This document shows, one piece after another, positions 42,051 through 52,804 of a DNA stretch of 64,000 nucleotides. The notes beneath the pieces are model-generated. The model made no database searches. It saw only the letters and a program-made list of their open reading frames with translations, and had not been told where the DNA came from. The DNA is from Marsupella aquatica (lineage: Eukaryota > Marchantiophyta). Location: contig OZ316891.1 of assembly GCA_973895155.1 (NCBI GenBank), positions 15,872,001 to 15,936,000 on the forward strand. The letters run 5' to 3'. The translations under genes and the position numbers were made by a program. The stretch's first letter is position 1. Every line of letters starts with the position of its first letter.

Positions 42051-44336
42051 ATGAGTGCCGTGTTTGGCTTGGGATGAGCAAATAAACCTTTGTAACTACT
42101 TAACAATCCTCTTCAGAGGGAACCCTTCTACAGCCCTAGGTTATCAGGCTTTGCACCAATATGAATTGAACACCACTATTATCTCCTACAACTCTTATAC
42201 TACTACTACTGCGTGGAAAGCCCCTCGGATATTCAAGAGACCTACACACCACTGATCAAAAAGGGGCACCAAGTCACGGACTACCTTTCTAAAGGCATGA
42301 CTATGCATAGTTCTCGTGATCCTAACTTTTAGTTTTGGTATCCTGGCTACAGGCTTCCGCACCCGACGTCCTATCATGATTGTATCCGGACCAAGTTAGG
42401 GTTGTGAGCTTGGTCTAGGCTTAGCCTGGACGTCCACTCAGAGTGCTCTACTTTGTCCGAACCTCTCCCAAGCACACCTTCTCCTATTCTGACCACAAGG
42501 TCACAAGACGGTACTCATTAGCGGAGGTGAACCCTTCCGACTGCGTCCCAACCACCCGGGGGATAGGAAAAAGGGAACACTACCTCTTTTCCCTTAACCA
42601 CCCCCAAATGGTGCATGTTAAACACTAATTCTTCCCTACGATTAACTCAACATAACCCTTCTCTATTCATTCGCTTTTGTATTAACCGATTAATCGTCCA
42701 ACAATAGGGTAATCTAGTAAATCATTTCATACTCTGAACCTGTAATTTCCGCTGAATGTTCTTCAATGTCTACTTCTTCTTTCCACTTCCTAGGTACAAT
42801 CGACTCAGTTAATACTAATCCTTCCCTGTATACAATTTCTATAAATCCACACCACTCACGATAAGTGAAAATACAAATTGGAATACTCTCTTCCCTTAGC
42901 CGACGAGTAATTAGGTGCGAACCAATCGAACAGATCCACAATTCAATTGGCCTGAGCCTAATTAGTGAGGAATTCTTCTTATCCTCGTTGTTAGTATTCA
43001 TGCTTCTAATGATTGTGACCTGATTAGATTCAATCGTCTCATTGATGCTCCCACCAGGAGTTTGATCAATTACTTATGCTACGAAGTAGATCAAGAAAGG
43101 CTATTCGTAAGTAGAATGTCAATTGAACAATTACTCCGTTATGTTGCAGGTGTATGACAATTAGATTGTCATTCTCAAAACACACACACTTTAGCCAAAC
43201 TCCACTACTTATGAGTTGTCTGTTGGTTTGATTCCGCAAGGTGTTACTCCTCAACGTGTTCACTTTGAGTGAATTAATTCTCATTCATTCCTGCGGTCGA
43301 AATATGACCATCTTAACATACTTCTGTCTAATCCTCGGTTTATAACTTCAACAGATTTAACTTTTTTTATAATTCAGATTGTCTTACTCAATCTTTTCTT
43401 TAATTTTCCCTCTCCTCAATTTCTGAATCCATTCACTCTCAGTTCTTACTCTCGCAGTCAATCACCATCTCTTCCGGTAGACTCTCTCAACAATGTGCTC
43501 ATCCAAGAACAATTCATCAGGTTGTGCCGTAATGATTTCTTTACTTCTCAACATTGAAATTCTACTCACATCTGAGTAGGGAACACTTAAACAGATCTAT
43601 TGATCATCTTAAGGAAAGTCTGGCTTCGCCTTTCAATCAGATTACCTATTGCAAAAGTGTCACTCTGTTCTACACTTTTGCCTGCCTTAATACTATCTTC
43701 CGGAAAAATTATCGGTTTCCAATTGCCTGACTAACAAAATGGTTATCTAACTTACTAATCGAACACAACTGCATAATAAATTGCTGTTTTGCGATTACTA
43801 AACTGCAATCCGTAGTTCCCGATTGGTATACTCTGTTTAACTGAGACTACTGCATCAAACATCTCTATAAGCGATTGGTGGTTGAAGCCGTGGTTTCTGA
43901 ACTGCCAATGGTTAAGTTTCTCAATTCTGATGTCACATGATAGACATTCAATGGATCTTCTGGTTCACTAAAGTTCCAAAAAACGATTACTCGTTCAGCG
44001 GCGATTAGCCTCCAGTAGTGACATTGTCGTTGATCGAGTTCTCGTCCCAACGTCAAGTTCCACTTTGATGACATGATTCCCCTGCAAAATTCTTCAACAG
44101 CTTCTTGAGTAGTCAACTGTCGTTGGAAAGTTTCACCATTCATGCCGAAAAGCTGCTGCCCTGCTTCATTCCATACTCGGCAGTCTCCCTCCCTAAGGCG
44201 GATCATAAATTGGAACATGGGCTTCCCCTCTCCTATGAGCTTGCAAATATGAGTGCCTTGATCCCTTGATTGTTCTTCTCCCATTTGCCTTTGTTGTCTT
44301 GCTTTCACCCCCAAAGCGCAATCTCTGCCGTCTCCT
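42051..44336. other. Inserted DNA of unknown type within gene M, unit 2
   Basis: This is the first part of about 6.5 kb separating the two halves of gene M. The minus strand carries short open stretches (42714-43001, 43066-43284) whose text looks protein-like, but I cannot identify them. No terminal repeats were recognised. Confidence 0.4.
43865..44314 (-). CDS. Unidentified 149-codon frame cut by a LINE
   Basis: The frame is open with a protein-like composition (PMFQFMIRLREGDCRVWNEA, TTQEAVEEFCRGIMSSKW, AAERVIVFWNFSEPEDP) and stays open upstream until LINE-A copy 7 begins at 44337. The N-terminus is therefore probably lost. No domain is recognised. It ends in a normal stop at 43865. Confidence 0.4.
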   Translation of the reverse strand: MGVKARQQRQMGEEQSRDQGTHICKLIGEGKPMFQFMIRLREGDCRVWNEAGQQLFGMNGETFQRQLTTQEAVEEFCRGIMSSKWNLTLGRELDQRQCHYWRLIAAERVIVFWNFSEPEDPLNVYHVTSELRNLTIGSSETTASTTNRL

Positions 44337-45529
44337 ATGGTAATGGTAATGGTAATGGTAATGTATTATAAGCTCCGGGACCATGAAAGTCAAAGGAGCT
44401 GCCACAAAAAGTAAAGTACAATGCAATCAAAGAAAAGAGCAACCAAAAGAGATTGCTCAGAAGAGGACAACTATGTCCTCAAAGAAACTATGGACCTAGA
44501 GAGCCCTGAAAGATTTTCCAAACCTATTCTCCTTTCCCTATCCACCGCAAAGATATATCTTCCAAGTTGCTGAGTGGCAGACCAAACAATGCATACAAAT
44601 CTTTCACCAAGATTTGAGATGCCATCCTAACCCCCTCATAAAACTTGCAAGCAATGAATACATGATATTCATTCTCTATACTAGAGCTATCACATAGTTG
44701 ACAAACCCTCTTTTTCCTGTAAATATCCTTTTATCTCCCTTGTTCTATTTCAAGGTGGTGTGAGCTTAGTCTATACTGAGCAATAAGTTGTCTAAGTTGT
44801 ACTGAGATAGTGCTAGATAAGTATTCTTGTTCTCGATATTTCTTCATGGGGTTCACATCTCTCATGTAGTATTGCTGCCGTGGGCTAGGTTCATGCCAAA
44901 GTTTGTGCAAAGCCTTTTGCTCAAGTTTTGCTCTTAGCTTGGTTGGGTGTGTTGGTCATTCATGTTCAGGAAAATCCCAAGCATGGGCCCACCTGCACAC
45001 ATCTGCATACCACCCTTTAGCTGAAGATGAGCGCAAGGCATGAAAAGGAAATCTGTTTTCCTCCAACTCTCTTACACGCATGATGTATTTGAGTGTGTGG
45101 AAGATTGCCTCCACCTCCAAAGGAAACAAGCCTGCCTCTGCAAGTGTAAGTGCATATGGGGTTTGTGACTTGATCCCAAGCTCCATCTCGAGAAATAGCT
45201 TTTGCAGCCCCTCAATCTGTTGCCACCCAGATTTAGACACACCTGCTCCCCAAATTGGTGCTCCATAAAGAATGACTGGTTTCACCAAAGCTCCAAAGAG
45301 ATGTTTCCTTAACCTCCAAGTGTGTAGACCAGCTCTTTTGCATTTGTTCATGAATGCATAAAAAGCTCTATACCCAATGCAGCCCTAGATTTTACACATG
45401 AGGCCCAACTCAAGTTTTGAGAGAACTCCACCCCAAGGTATTTGTAGGTCCTCACAAATTCCACCAGATTCCCTTGGAAGTAGAGCTCTGGATTTTGTCG
45501 TGTGCCAATGCCCAAACACTTGGTCTTCT
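44337..45529 (-). mobile_element. LINE-A copy 7, 5'-truncated
   Basis: The tail of four hexamers starts at 44337. The copy carries the 3' UTR and ORF2 from the end of the RT palm (KCLGIGT) to the C-terminal finger. It ends at TGGTCTTCT, where coiled-coil element B begins abruptly. Small deletions near 44574 and 45378 break the frame. Confidence 0.9.
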
Positions 45530-46304
45530 AGCTAAATACCAGTCCTCTAGCTTCCCAGCCGAGGGAGTAGTGGACAATGGATTCTTGATGAGGACGTGCC
45601 TCATCCTGGAGGTAGCAGAACGCTTGGAGTTCCAGCGGTATGCCCTCCACATGATGGAACCATGGGGCAAAATATCCGCCGCCCAGGTCATACAAGTGGA
45701 GAACTTTTGGCCTAGGAAGTGGGCGTCCTTCTTCATTAAGAAGTTCCACGAGGAGATGGAGCATAGAAGGAAGACCTTATACCTTGGCAGAAAGGCGTAC
45801 TTTGCGAGCCACATCGATATCATCATCGAGTGGTATGCCCGTTTTGACCGCCAAAGCCTTCCCCGTAGCAACGAGATGGAATTGACTCCGTCAAAGTGGG
45901 TGTTCCCGGCTCAAGAGAGGCGACCACAGCCCGAGGCCCAAAACCTGGCTATCGCAAGACCTACTTCCCCGACCCCGCCACCACCTGCTACCGCCCCGCC
46001 AAGCATACCCATGGACGCAGTTATAGCGACCTTGGAAGCAATCAACCAGGTCAACGCAATCAAAGTCGGGCCAGCTGAGGCCAGACCCAAGCCCAATACT
46101 ATGGTGGCCGAGGAAATCCCGTCACCTCCCACGATTGTGCAGGAGGACCACCCAGCCCCAGTGGAACCAGCCCCTTTGACTGACTTACCTCAAGGGCTGG
46201 ATGTTTCCACTCCTACTCCCTCGCGGGCTGGGTCTGCCCATGCCCAAATCCAGATGGGCATAGTCTGGATCACCCAGAACTCTTTGCGCCGGGCACGTTT
46301 CTGA
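45530..46304 (+). CDS. Element B, gag-like N-terminal frame
   Basis: The text includes MRTCLILEVAERLEFQRYAL, FWPRKWASFFIKKFHEEME and HIDIIIEWYARFDRQ. It is followed by a Pro/Ala-rich linker (RPTSPTPPPPATAPPSIP). It resembles structural proteins of plant retroelements that carry a helical N-terminal domain and a disordered linker. It is cut on the left by LINE-A copy 7 and frameshifted relative to the coiled-coil frame. No catalytic motif is present. Confidence 0.5.
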
Positions 46305-46309
46305 ACGGG

Positions 46310-46999
46310 TTGTTGGGAGATTTCTCTCAACAAATCGCACAGGATACCAGAGAATACATGGCACGGAAGGTGGCCTACTTCTTCAACCAGGAGTTGGTTG
46401 CGGCTGTAAAGGCAGGACATGCGCAAGCTAAGACGGCACAGAGAATAGAGCGGTACCGAGTTGAATCTGTCTACCTGAAGGACAAAGTGGCAGCCCTGGA
46501 GACTGAACTCCAGCAACTGCAACGTCAAGTAAGGGCCACGGAGGATCAGGTTGCCGAGGCCAGGGCCCGGGCAGCCTTAGCAGAGCAAGGTGGGCTTGGA
46601 AAGGACTCTGAGATTGCACAGCTCGGGACCAAGATTGACGGTTTGAAGGGACAAGTCGTCATTTGGCAGAAAGATCTGGAGGAAGTTGACTCTCAATCTC
46701 AGCGGGACGCAGTCAAGATTGACACCCTGAAGACAGAGGTGGCGCGGCTTCAAGGAGAAGCCACGAAGTAGGCCTAGTTGGAAGATAAGCTGACAAGCAA
46801 CGTCCAACAACTGGAGGAGGCATGTCAGGAGGCCGCGGGAGAGACGGACGTGGCAAAGCGTGAGAACAAATTCTGCTGGACCAGGTCTAGCTACTCAAGC
46901 AAGATGTCGACAGGCTCAGGAGGCAGTGGGATAGTCACTCCCACTTGGGCGGCTCTGGCAAGCGTGCCAGGCATTAGTGGCAGAGTAGGATTAAAATAG
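46310..46999 (+). CDS. Element B, coiled-coil frame
   Basis: Heptad-rich text spans the frame (LKDKVAALETELQQLQRQ, VARLQGEATK). It is interrupted by two TAG codons at 46769 and 46775, then continues (LEDKLTSNVQQLEEACQEA). Both stops sit where Gln fits a coiled coil. The role is presumably particle or complex assembly, by analogy with gag coiled coils. Confidence 0.55.
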
Positions 47000-48261
47000 A
47001 GTTAGGAGTAGCTAAATTGGGCTATAGGGACAAGCGCCTGCCTAGTTAAAGCGGTGTTGCCATACTGTCCAGCCTACGTAGATTAGAATCTCCTAGAAGA
47101 CAAGCCGTTTTCCAGCCTGACAGCCAGCTTAGTTAGGATCTTAGTTAGTGAATATTTGGGCTCGAGGCCACTCCGATCCTCGGCCCTTAGTATTTAGTGT
47201 ACCCCTCGGTAGAGGCAGGAGGGGGGGTTTTTAGTCTCAGAGTTGGACATCCGCGGCATGTGCGGGGAGTCCTGACCTCTGTGAGTGAAAGAGTACCAAG
47301 GGGACGGGGTAGGACTAAGCTCACTGGGCAAGTGCGGAGCCAGGCTCTGTTGTAGTGTAAACCCTTGGCCTTGGACCTATTCATTCAGGAGTTTTCGGGT
47401 CAACCAAGTGTACGTGTATGTCCCCTATGTAGTAAAATCCTTTCCCATTATTTCCTTCGTGTAAATCGAGATTGTATGCTTGTGTGTGTGCATATGTGTG
47501 AATCTTGTGTATGGGTGCCAACGCTTGGCCGAACGCACTACCCGAGCCGTGCACGGGGTGCAACTTGCAGGTAAGTGGTTGCGAGCCCGGGTTGAGTAAT
47601 CATATCATCAAATTCGGATCAAAGGCGCTTAACACAAAGGCTTAGAAGCCCGTAAGCCGGGGTCGATCCCGCTATCGACTAAGATACATTCCGGCGGTGA
47701 AACACAAACCATACCTAGGAGGTGTCCGTAAATAATAGTAGACGCACATAGCGCTAGTTTACGTGAGTCCCGCATTCTGTGCTTCCCTCCCTGCCCGAAC
47801 CCTCATATTTATGAAGGATGTGCCTGTCTAAGCCAAAGCCCGGGTTAAGGCCTAGGCTGACAACGTGACAGGCAGCCCTCCTACCCTAGGAAGATCGAAC
47901 ATTGCGCAAGCTTTTGGTTGGAGAAAGTATAAGTCTTTTCCCGGTACGTAATAAACATTCCCTCGGGTGACACTTACCTTCGTGATTCGTGAGCAGATTT
48001 CTCCTGCTTGAGATGTTGATAGATAGCGGTACATTTGGACCAAGCCGTAAATCCTGGCTCTATTAAGTACCGGTCAACTCTCCTCAATACATTGGACCTC
48101 CGTAATGGAGTTGCGGATCATTCTTCTCTTTGGCCGACAGGGCTCCCTTCTTGTTCTTGGCCGGGGGGACCTCTGCTCTCCGTGGTCTGCCGTTTCCATT
48201 TTTGCTTGATGTAAGTGAGGAGTGAGTGGATGGTGCTTGTGATCGCCAAGTGTTCTCATAA

Positions 48262-48276
48262 GGGGGGGGGGGGGGG
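48262..48276. repeat. G15 homopolymer
   Basis: Fifteen G in a row follow CATAA, near the right edge of element B. It may be a real slippage site or an assembly or sequencing artefact. Confidence 0.85.
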
Positions 48277-48589
48277 TTTGTCGAGTGTTCTAATGCGTTG
48301 TGAGACGTAAACTAGCCCGCCTTCCTGTCTTAAGCTCAAATGTGGAGCCTCTTTGGTTCATGGATGTCCGGGAGGGTGGGACGGTCGTTGTCTCATAATT
48401 GTGAAGTGCCTCGATTCAGCGGCTCAATTCTGACGATCCTAATCATGACATTATTCTAGTGGCGCTCATGATTGTCCTTTTACTCATGACTTGGTAAAGG
48501 TACGGTACCTATCGTGATTGTGTACGTAGCTAGTTCCTTCGTTTGGCGGCGGTATCTTAAGTGCATATTATGGCTATCCTAACCGTATT

Positions 48590-50540
48590 AGGGTAATAAT
48601 GGTGCTTTACTGAAAGAGACAAAAAAGATGGGGTCCGCACAAAGATTTGCAGGTTTGTGAAGAGAGAGCCATTCAGTTGAATATGCCGTGGTCTGATGTT
48701 GAGAGGAAAAGGCTTCATGATGAAAAGTTTGCCTTGCAGCTCAAAGAACAATCTGTCCGCAACAGTAAACTAGCAATTGTTTTGAATCCAGAATACAGAA
48801 GTTTTTTTGCCAAATGTTCAAAGTTGTATGAGTATTGCGAAAGGGAGAAGAGAGAAGGACGTCAACATTGGGATGTGGATTGGATTGGGCTCCAAATGTA
48901 CACTGCTGTCTCAACTTTAGATCCACTTCTTCAATGTCAATCGATTGAGGCACAGTGTGAGCCAGAATTGAGGAAGCAATGGTTTCATCCAACGGGATTT
49001 TCCGAGAATGAGACCAAGCAGTGGTGTGCCACACATGGTCCATGTGGTCATTGGTTGAATCCATTTCTAACCATTTGTTGATAGCCTGTTTGGATGAGAT
49101 TGGATTAAGTGCTCCTCAGGATTGTTTAGAGTCAACACCTCAAAAAGATCTTGAATCTCTGAAGGAGCAGATCCTCGATGATTTCAAGGATTATGCATTT
49201 TGTGTGAGATCCAAGTCAAGTGACAAATTTGATGTTGATGTAATTCGTCAAAGGGCAAAGCGATATGTTTATCGTTTCTTTGTGGATCAAGAAATTAGTA
49301 GTGATTCGTATTTTTGGTGTTACCCCCTTTGTTTTGCTGGATGGGCAAGCGTTGGGCTAGATGCGGACGGGAATGTTACATATCCTCACTTTTCAATGTA
49401 TCTTGCGGATGCTTCTCACCCCAAAAGAGACCTTATTGCTTGGGAAGTTTTTAATTGTCCCTGGTACCTCGATAGTGATCAGTGGTCAACTGCTTTTGAC
49501 CAAACGAAAAGATTGGCGTACACCAAGATTGTGAAGGGCAAGGAGCCCAAGTATATTTTGTCTATGAGATCAAATTTGGTCCAGTGGAGAAGGAAGAAAG
49601 GGCTTGTGCCTTGATGGAGGACGTATGTTTGAGGCAAGGTGTGAGTGTCGATCGCACTCAAAAGTCAAGAGTGAAAGTCGGGGTTCCTGAAAAGGCAGAG
49701 TCTCAAATGGTTTTTGCTTCTCAGTAGTCTCTCAGAACAAGTAAGTATTGCTAGCGAACCTCGCTATCAAAATAAGTTATATTTGAATAATGTATTCCTG
49801 AAGTTTACATTCTGACCTCCCGGTGCTTTTTCAAAAAAGAGGCGCTCGTTGAGTTCACACAATCAATCGGGAGAGGAAGCCAGTCCAGACACTGATGAGG
49901 ACGCATCTCCTGAGGAAACTAGTAAGAAAAGAAAGTCAAAGAAGGTGGCAGATTTGGGGAGCTCCAAGAAAACAAAGAAGAAACGTAATTTTGCTGACTT
50001 GGATGAGGAGGCCAAATTTGATTCAAGATTAAACTCTGGTTTGGAGAGGAAAGGAATAGAGTTTATTGCAGGGGATAATTGACATATTTTTCTCCAGTCA
50101 AGTTTGCTTGACTTGGCCAACTCAATTGTCAATCAAAGGAAGAAACCATCATGGGTTAGAGAGTGTGACATTTGGATGAAGAGTCTCTTGTCGAGAGGCC
50201 TTAGGGAATGTCCTATAGTTTTGGACAAAAAGTACCTTCCGGGAATAGGTTTTGATTTAGGTTTTGTCTATCTTCCTACTGGACTCTGTCCCCTCATTAT
50301 TGACAAAACGGTTCCAGAGTGGAACATTTGGGACAAATCCCTCCTAGCACATTTTTTCAATATCTACAAACAGTATCTTGCTGATAATGGATTCCTTGTT
50401 GTTCTTCATAGTCAGATTTTAATCACACCTCAGCCGTATATAGTGCAGCTCAAGCTCGTGGTTTTTTCAAGCATGCACAGTCGTACTCAATTTTGCTTCC
50501 AGCTCCTTTATGGAAACAAGGTTGGGATCAGTTCCTCCTT
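48590..50540 (+). pseudogene. Gene M, unit 2: 3' part
   Basis: The gene resumes with PHKDLQVCEERAIQLNMPW and MYTAVSTLDPLLQCQSIEA. After a frameshift near 49070 comes the middle domain (YVYRFFVDQEI, YFWCYPLCFAGW, CPWYLDSDQWSTAFD), then a -1 step to EEERACALMEDVCLRQ. An intron (49741-49839, GTAAGT..AAAAAG) leads to a Lys-rich exon (TSKKRKSKKVADL). That exon continues with GFDLGFVYLPTG, LIIDKTVPEW and DNGFLVVLHS, equivalent to the motif IV region of unit 1. A frameshift near 50430 precedes AAQARGFFKHAQ. The motif I exon is missing: the gene is cut near 50540 by other DNA. Confidence 0.68.
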
Positions 50541-50900
50541 TGGGTCCTGACCCTCTTCCTCCAATTCAGCCTCTGAACCGTCGCCGCTTCCATCCGAGTC
50601 GAAGGTGTCATCATCCAACCCATCCTCTGAAGGATTGGCCACCTCCTTCCCTTTAAGTTGACAACGCTCTGCACTTGACGTGTTTGCTGCGGCGGTCGAT
50701 GGTTTGGCCGCCAGGTCTTTGTTGTCCTACTTGTAACGTTCGTCTAGGGAAGTTGATCGGTCCTCCTTCTGTTCTTCTTGAACTTGGGCTCTCCCCTTGG
50801 CGGGCCACTCTTTGATCAAGTGTTTTTTGCCATGTCCCCAACAACCAAATCTGCCCGCAGTCGACCCACCAGGCATGTTGAAGTACTAAGTCCCCACAAA
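50541..50900 (-). pseudogene. Retroelement gag relic with a zinc-knuckle-like piece
   Basis: Minus-strand text gives RFGCWGHGKKHLIKEWPAKG, which resembles a degenerate CCHC knuckle with Cys replaced. It is followed by QEEQKEDRS and an acidic tract (EDGLDDDTFDSDGSGD). It ends where gene M homology stops, so it probably marks the insertion that truncated gene M of unit 2. Confidence 0.45.
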
Positions 50901-51099
50901 AATCCATTAAGATTTTTGGATTCCGACTTAGCACAACCCCGGCCCGGTGTCTATGCCAGCAATTGCTTTGATACCACAAGTGGTGGACCTTGCCACCTAG
51001 CGCCCTCACCAATCCCAGCACCCACGCCTAAGTGCCCTTGGCAGCTCGCGAACGGCAAGAGCTCGCTTGACTGTGGGAACTGCAAAAGTCTGCCTTCCT
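50901..51099. other. Unassigned spacer
   Basis: Nothing is recognised apart from proline-rich chance frames. Confidence 0.3.
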
Positions 51100-51149
51100 A
51101 GGAGGAGAACTTATCAAGGCCAAGTTCTTGTGGACTTCTACTGCCAATC

Positions 51150-52804
51150 AGCTTGACAACCTTCTGTTCTGTGAGAACACTGTTCTGTGAGAACAGAATT
51201 ATCGGCATCCGGGAAGCCATCAACCGCTGCAACGACATACATTGGGACCTAAAGGGTAGCACAAAGGTGTGGACAAAGGCAACCGTGCGCGGAGAAACAT
51301 CCATGGCAGCCGCCATGAAGAGGAAGGGGCCCAACAACAAAGAGGCCACCCCCGCGAAGAGAACGAGGTCGGCGGCACCAAGGAAGCCAGCCGAGCAAGG
51401 GAGGAGGAGGTAGGGGGAAGCCGAAGAAGAGGAGGTTGACCCAATCAATGTCGTTCCAACGAAGGATGACACCTGGAGGGGCTGGGCATTGACCCTCCCA
51501 GAGGAAGTGCAATTATACTTTGCATGAGAGGAGGATGCATGCTTTACAGCTATGCAGACTTGGAAGTACCAAGGCTTCATGGCCGGATCCGGCTTGGAAG
51601 CCTTTGTGAAATTACCGTGGCTGAAGCCGGAGGTGCTGGATTCTGACTTATTAGAATTTGTGGGATCATGGGATCCCAAGACAAATTCCACAAGGTGTAT
51701 GGGAAGGATTTCTATCTCACTCCCTAGGTGATTGCCGAAGTGTTTGGCTTGCCGATGGGCAATAAGACCAAAGTAGATACCCGAAAGACCTAGCCAGACA
51801 AGGAGTTCAGATCGTTTCCAAGGCCATCAACGAAGAATGGCTTCTTCCGGAACACCTGCACCAACCCGCACATTGGTGAGATGATCGATTTCTTGCGGGT
51901 AACCATGCACTACAACTTGCCGAGACCAGAGATCAGCAAGGCAAAGGTCTACCTAGCGGAGAGGCCAAATCCAAGCCGGGACTACAACGGGTACCTCCTC
52001 ACCCAACTAAAGAAGATCTTGAAGGAGAAACAACAAGTAATCGGCCAGGGAAGCGTATCTTGGCTTGGCTATCACATACCGTTGTTGAGCCGGTATGCCC
52101 GGAGTCAGATCTTTGCCCCAGTACTTCCCCTACAGGCAAGGGCACCAGAGGAGGTTCCGGAACAAAGGCCGGCAGTAGAGAAACTCAACCAACCCAACAA
52201 TCCTACAATCAAGCAAGTGTTTAGGCCAAGGATGGAAAACTTGCCGATGCAGCAACCAGGCATGCAGAATCTTCCAAAATTGTTGGAGAAGGAAAAGAAG
52301 GTTGTGGCGGCAACGACACCGGTACAGGATACTGCTCAAGAGGCAGGCCTAAGCCCACTCACAAGGGAAAACCCCTTTACCGGAGCCAAGGAAAGAAGGA
52401 GGCCAGAACACGAGCTGGGGGTTCCGATGTATGTGGGAGCCGCGAGTCTAGAAACCGAGGGAGAGCAGCCCAAAGCTCCTGGTCACGATGAAGAGAAGGA
52501 GAGGACAGCCTGGAAGCCGGAGGAGGAACCACGACCCGTGAGATGTGTTTGGCAAGAGGCCGTGTTTGCAGCAAGATCAAGAGAGGAGCGGGGGGAGCCG
52601 GTAGTCCAAGCCAAGAGGGAGGTGGTGGAGGACTATGGCAATGATGACTCCGGCTACGGGTCGGACCATCATGTCCCAGGAGTGAGGACATGTGGCCATT
52701 TTGTCCCCATGCTTCCTAGAGTAGTTCGAGGGGACCCCAACCAGCAAAGCAGCCCCAAGTCTCCCCCACCAGATGTCGCTCCCCCGAGATTTGACGGGAT
52801 AAAA
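51150..52804 (+). pseudogene. Element C, gag-like frame
   Basis: The text includes a Lys-rich run (KRKGPNNKEATPAKRTRSAA), WKYQGFMAGSGLEAFVKLPW and LLEFVGSWDP. After TAG codons at 51411, 51725 and 51791, plus a TGA near 51523, comes VIAEVFGLPMGN. It continues as MIDFLRVTMHYNLPRPEISK, SVSWLGYHIPLLSRYA and a long charged linker. The 'I-x-E-V-F-G-L-P' block is typical of plant transposon/retroelement structural proteins. A frameshift lies near 51690. Confidence 0.55.

Larger units (their letters stand above)
45530..48250 (+). mobile_element. Coiled-coil plant element (copy B)
   Basis: In order it has a plant-transposon-type N-terminal domain, a Pro-rich linker, a coiled-coil frame, and non-coding DNA matching copy A (5.7-6.5 kb) and, near 47.6-47.7 kb, copy C (55.1 kb). 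No reverse transcriptase or integrase is visible, so it is probably a non-autonomous, LTR-derived element or a fragment of one. The left edge abuts LINE-A copy 7. Confidence 0.65.
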
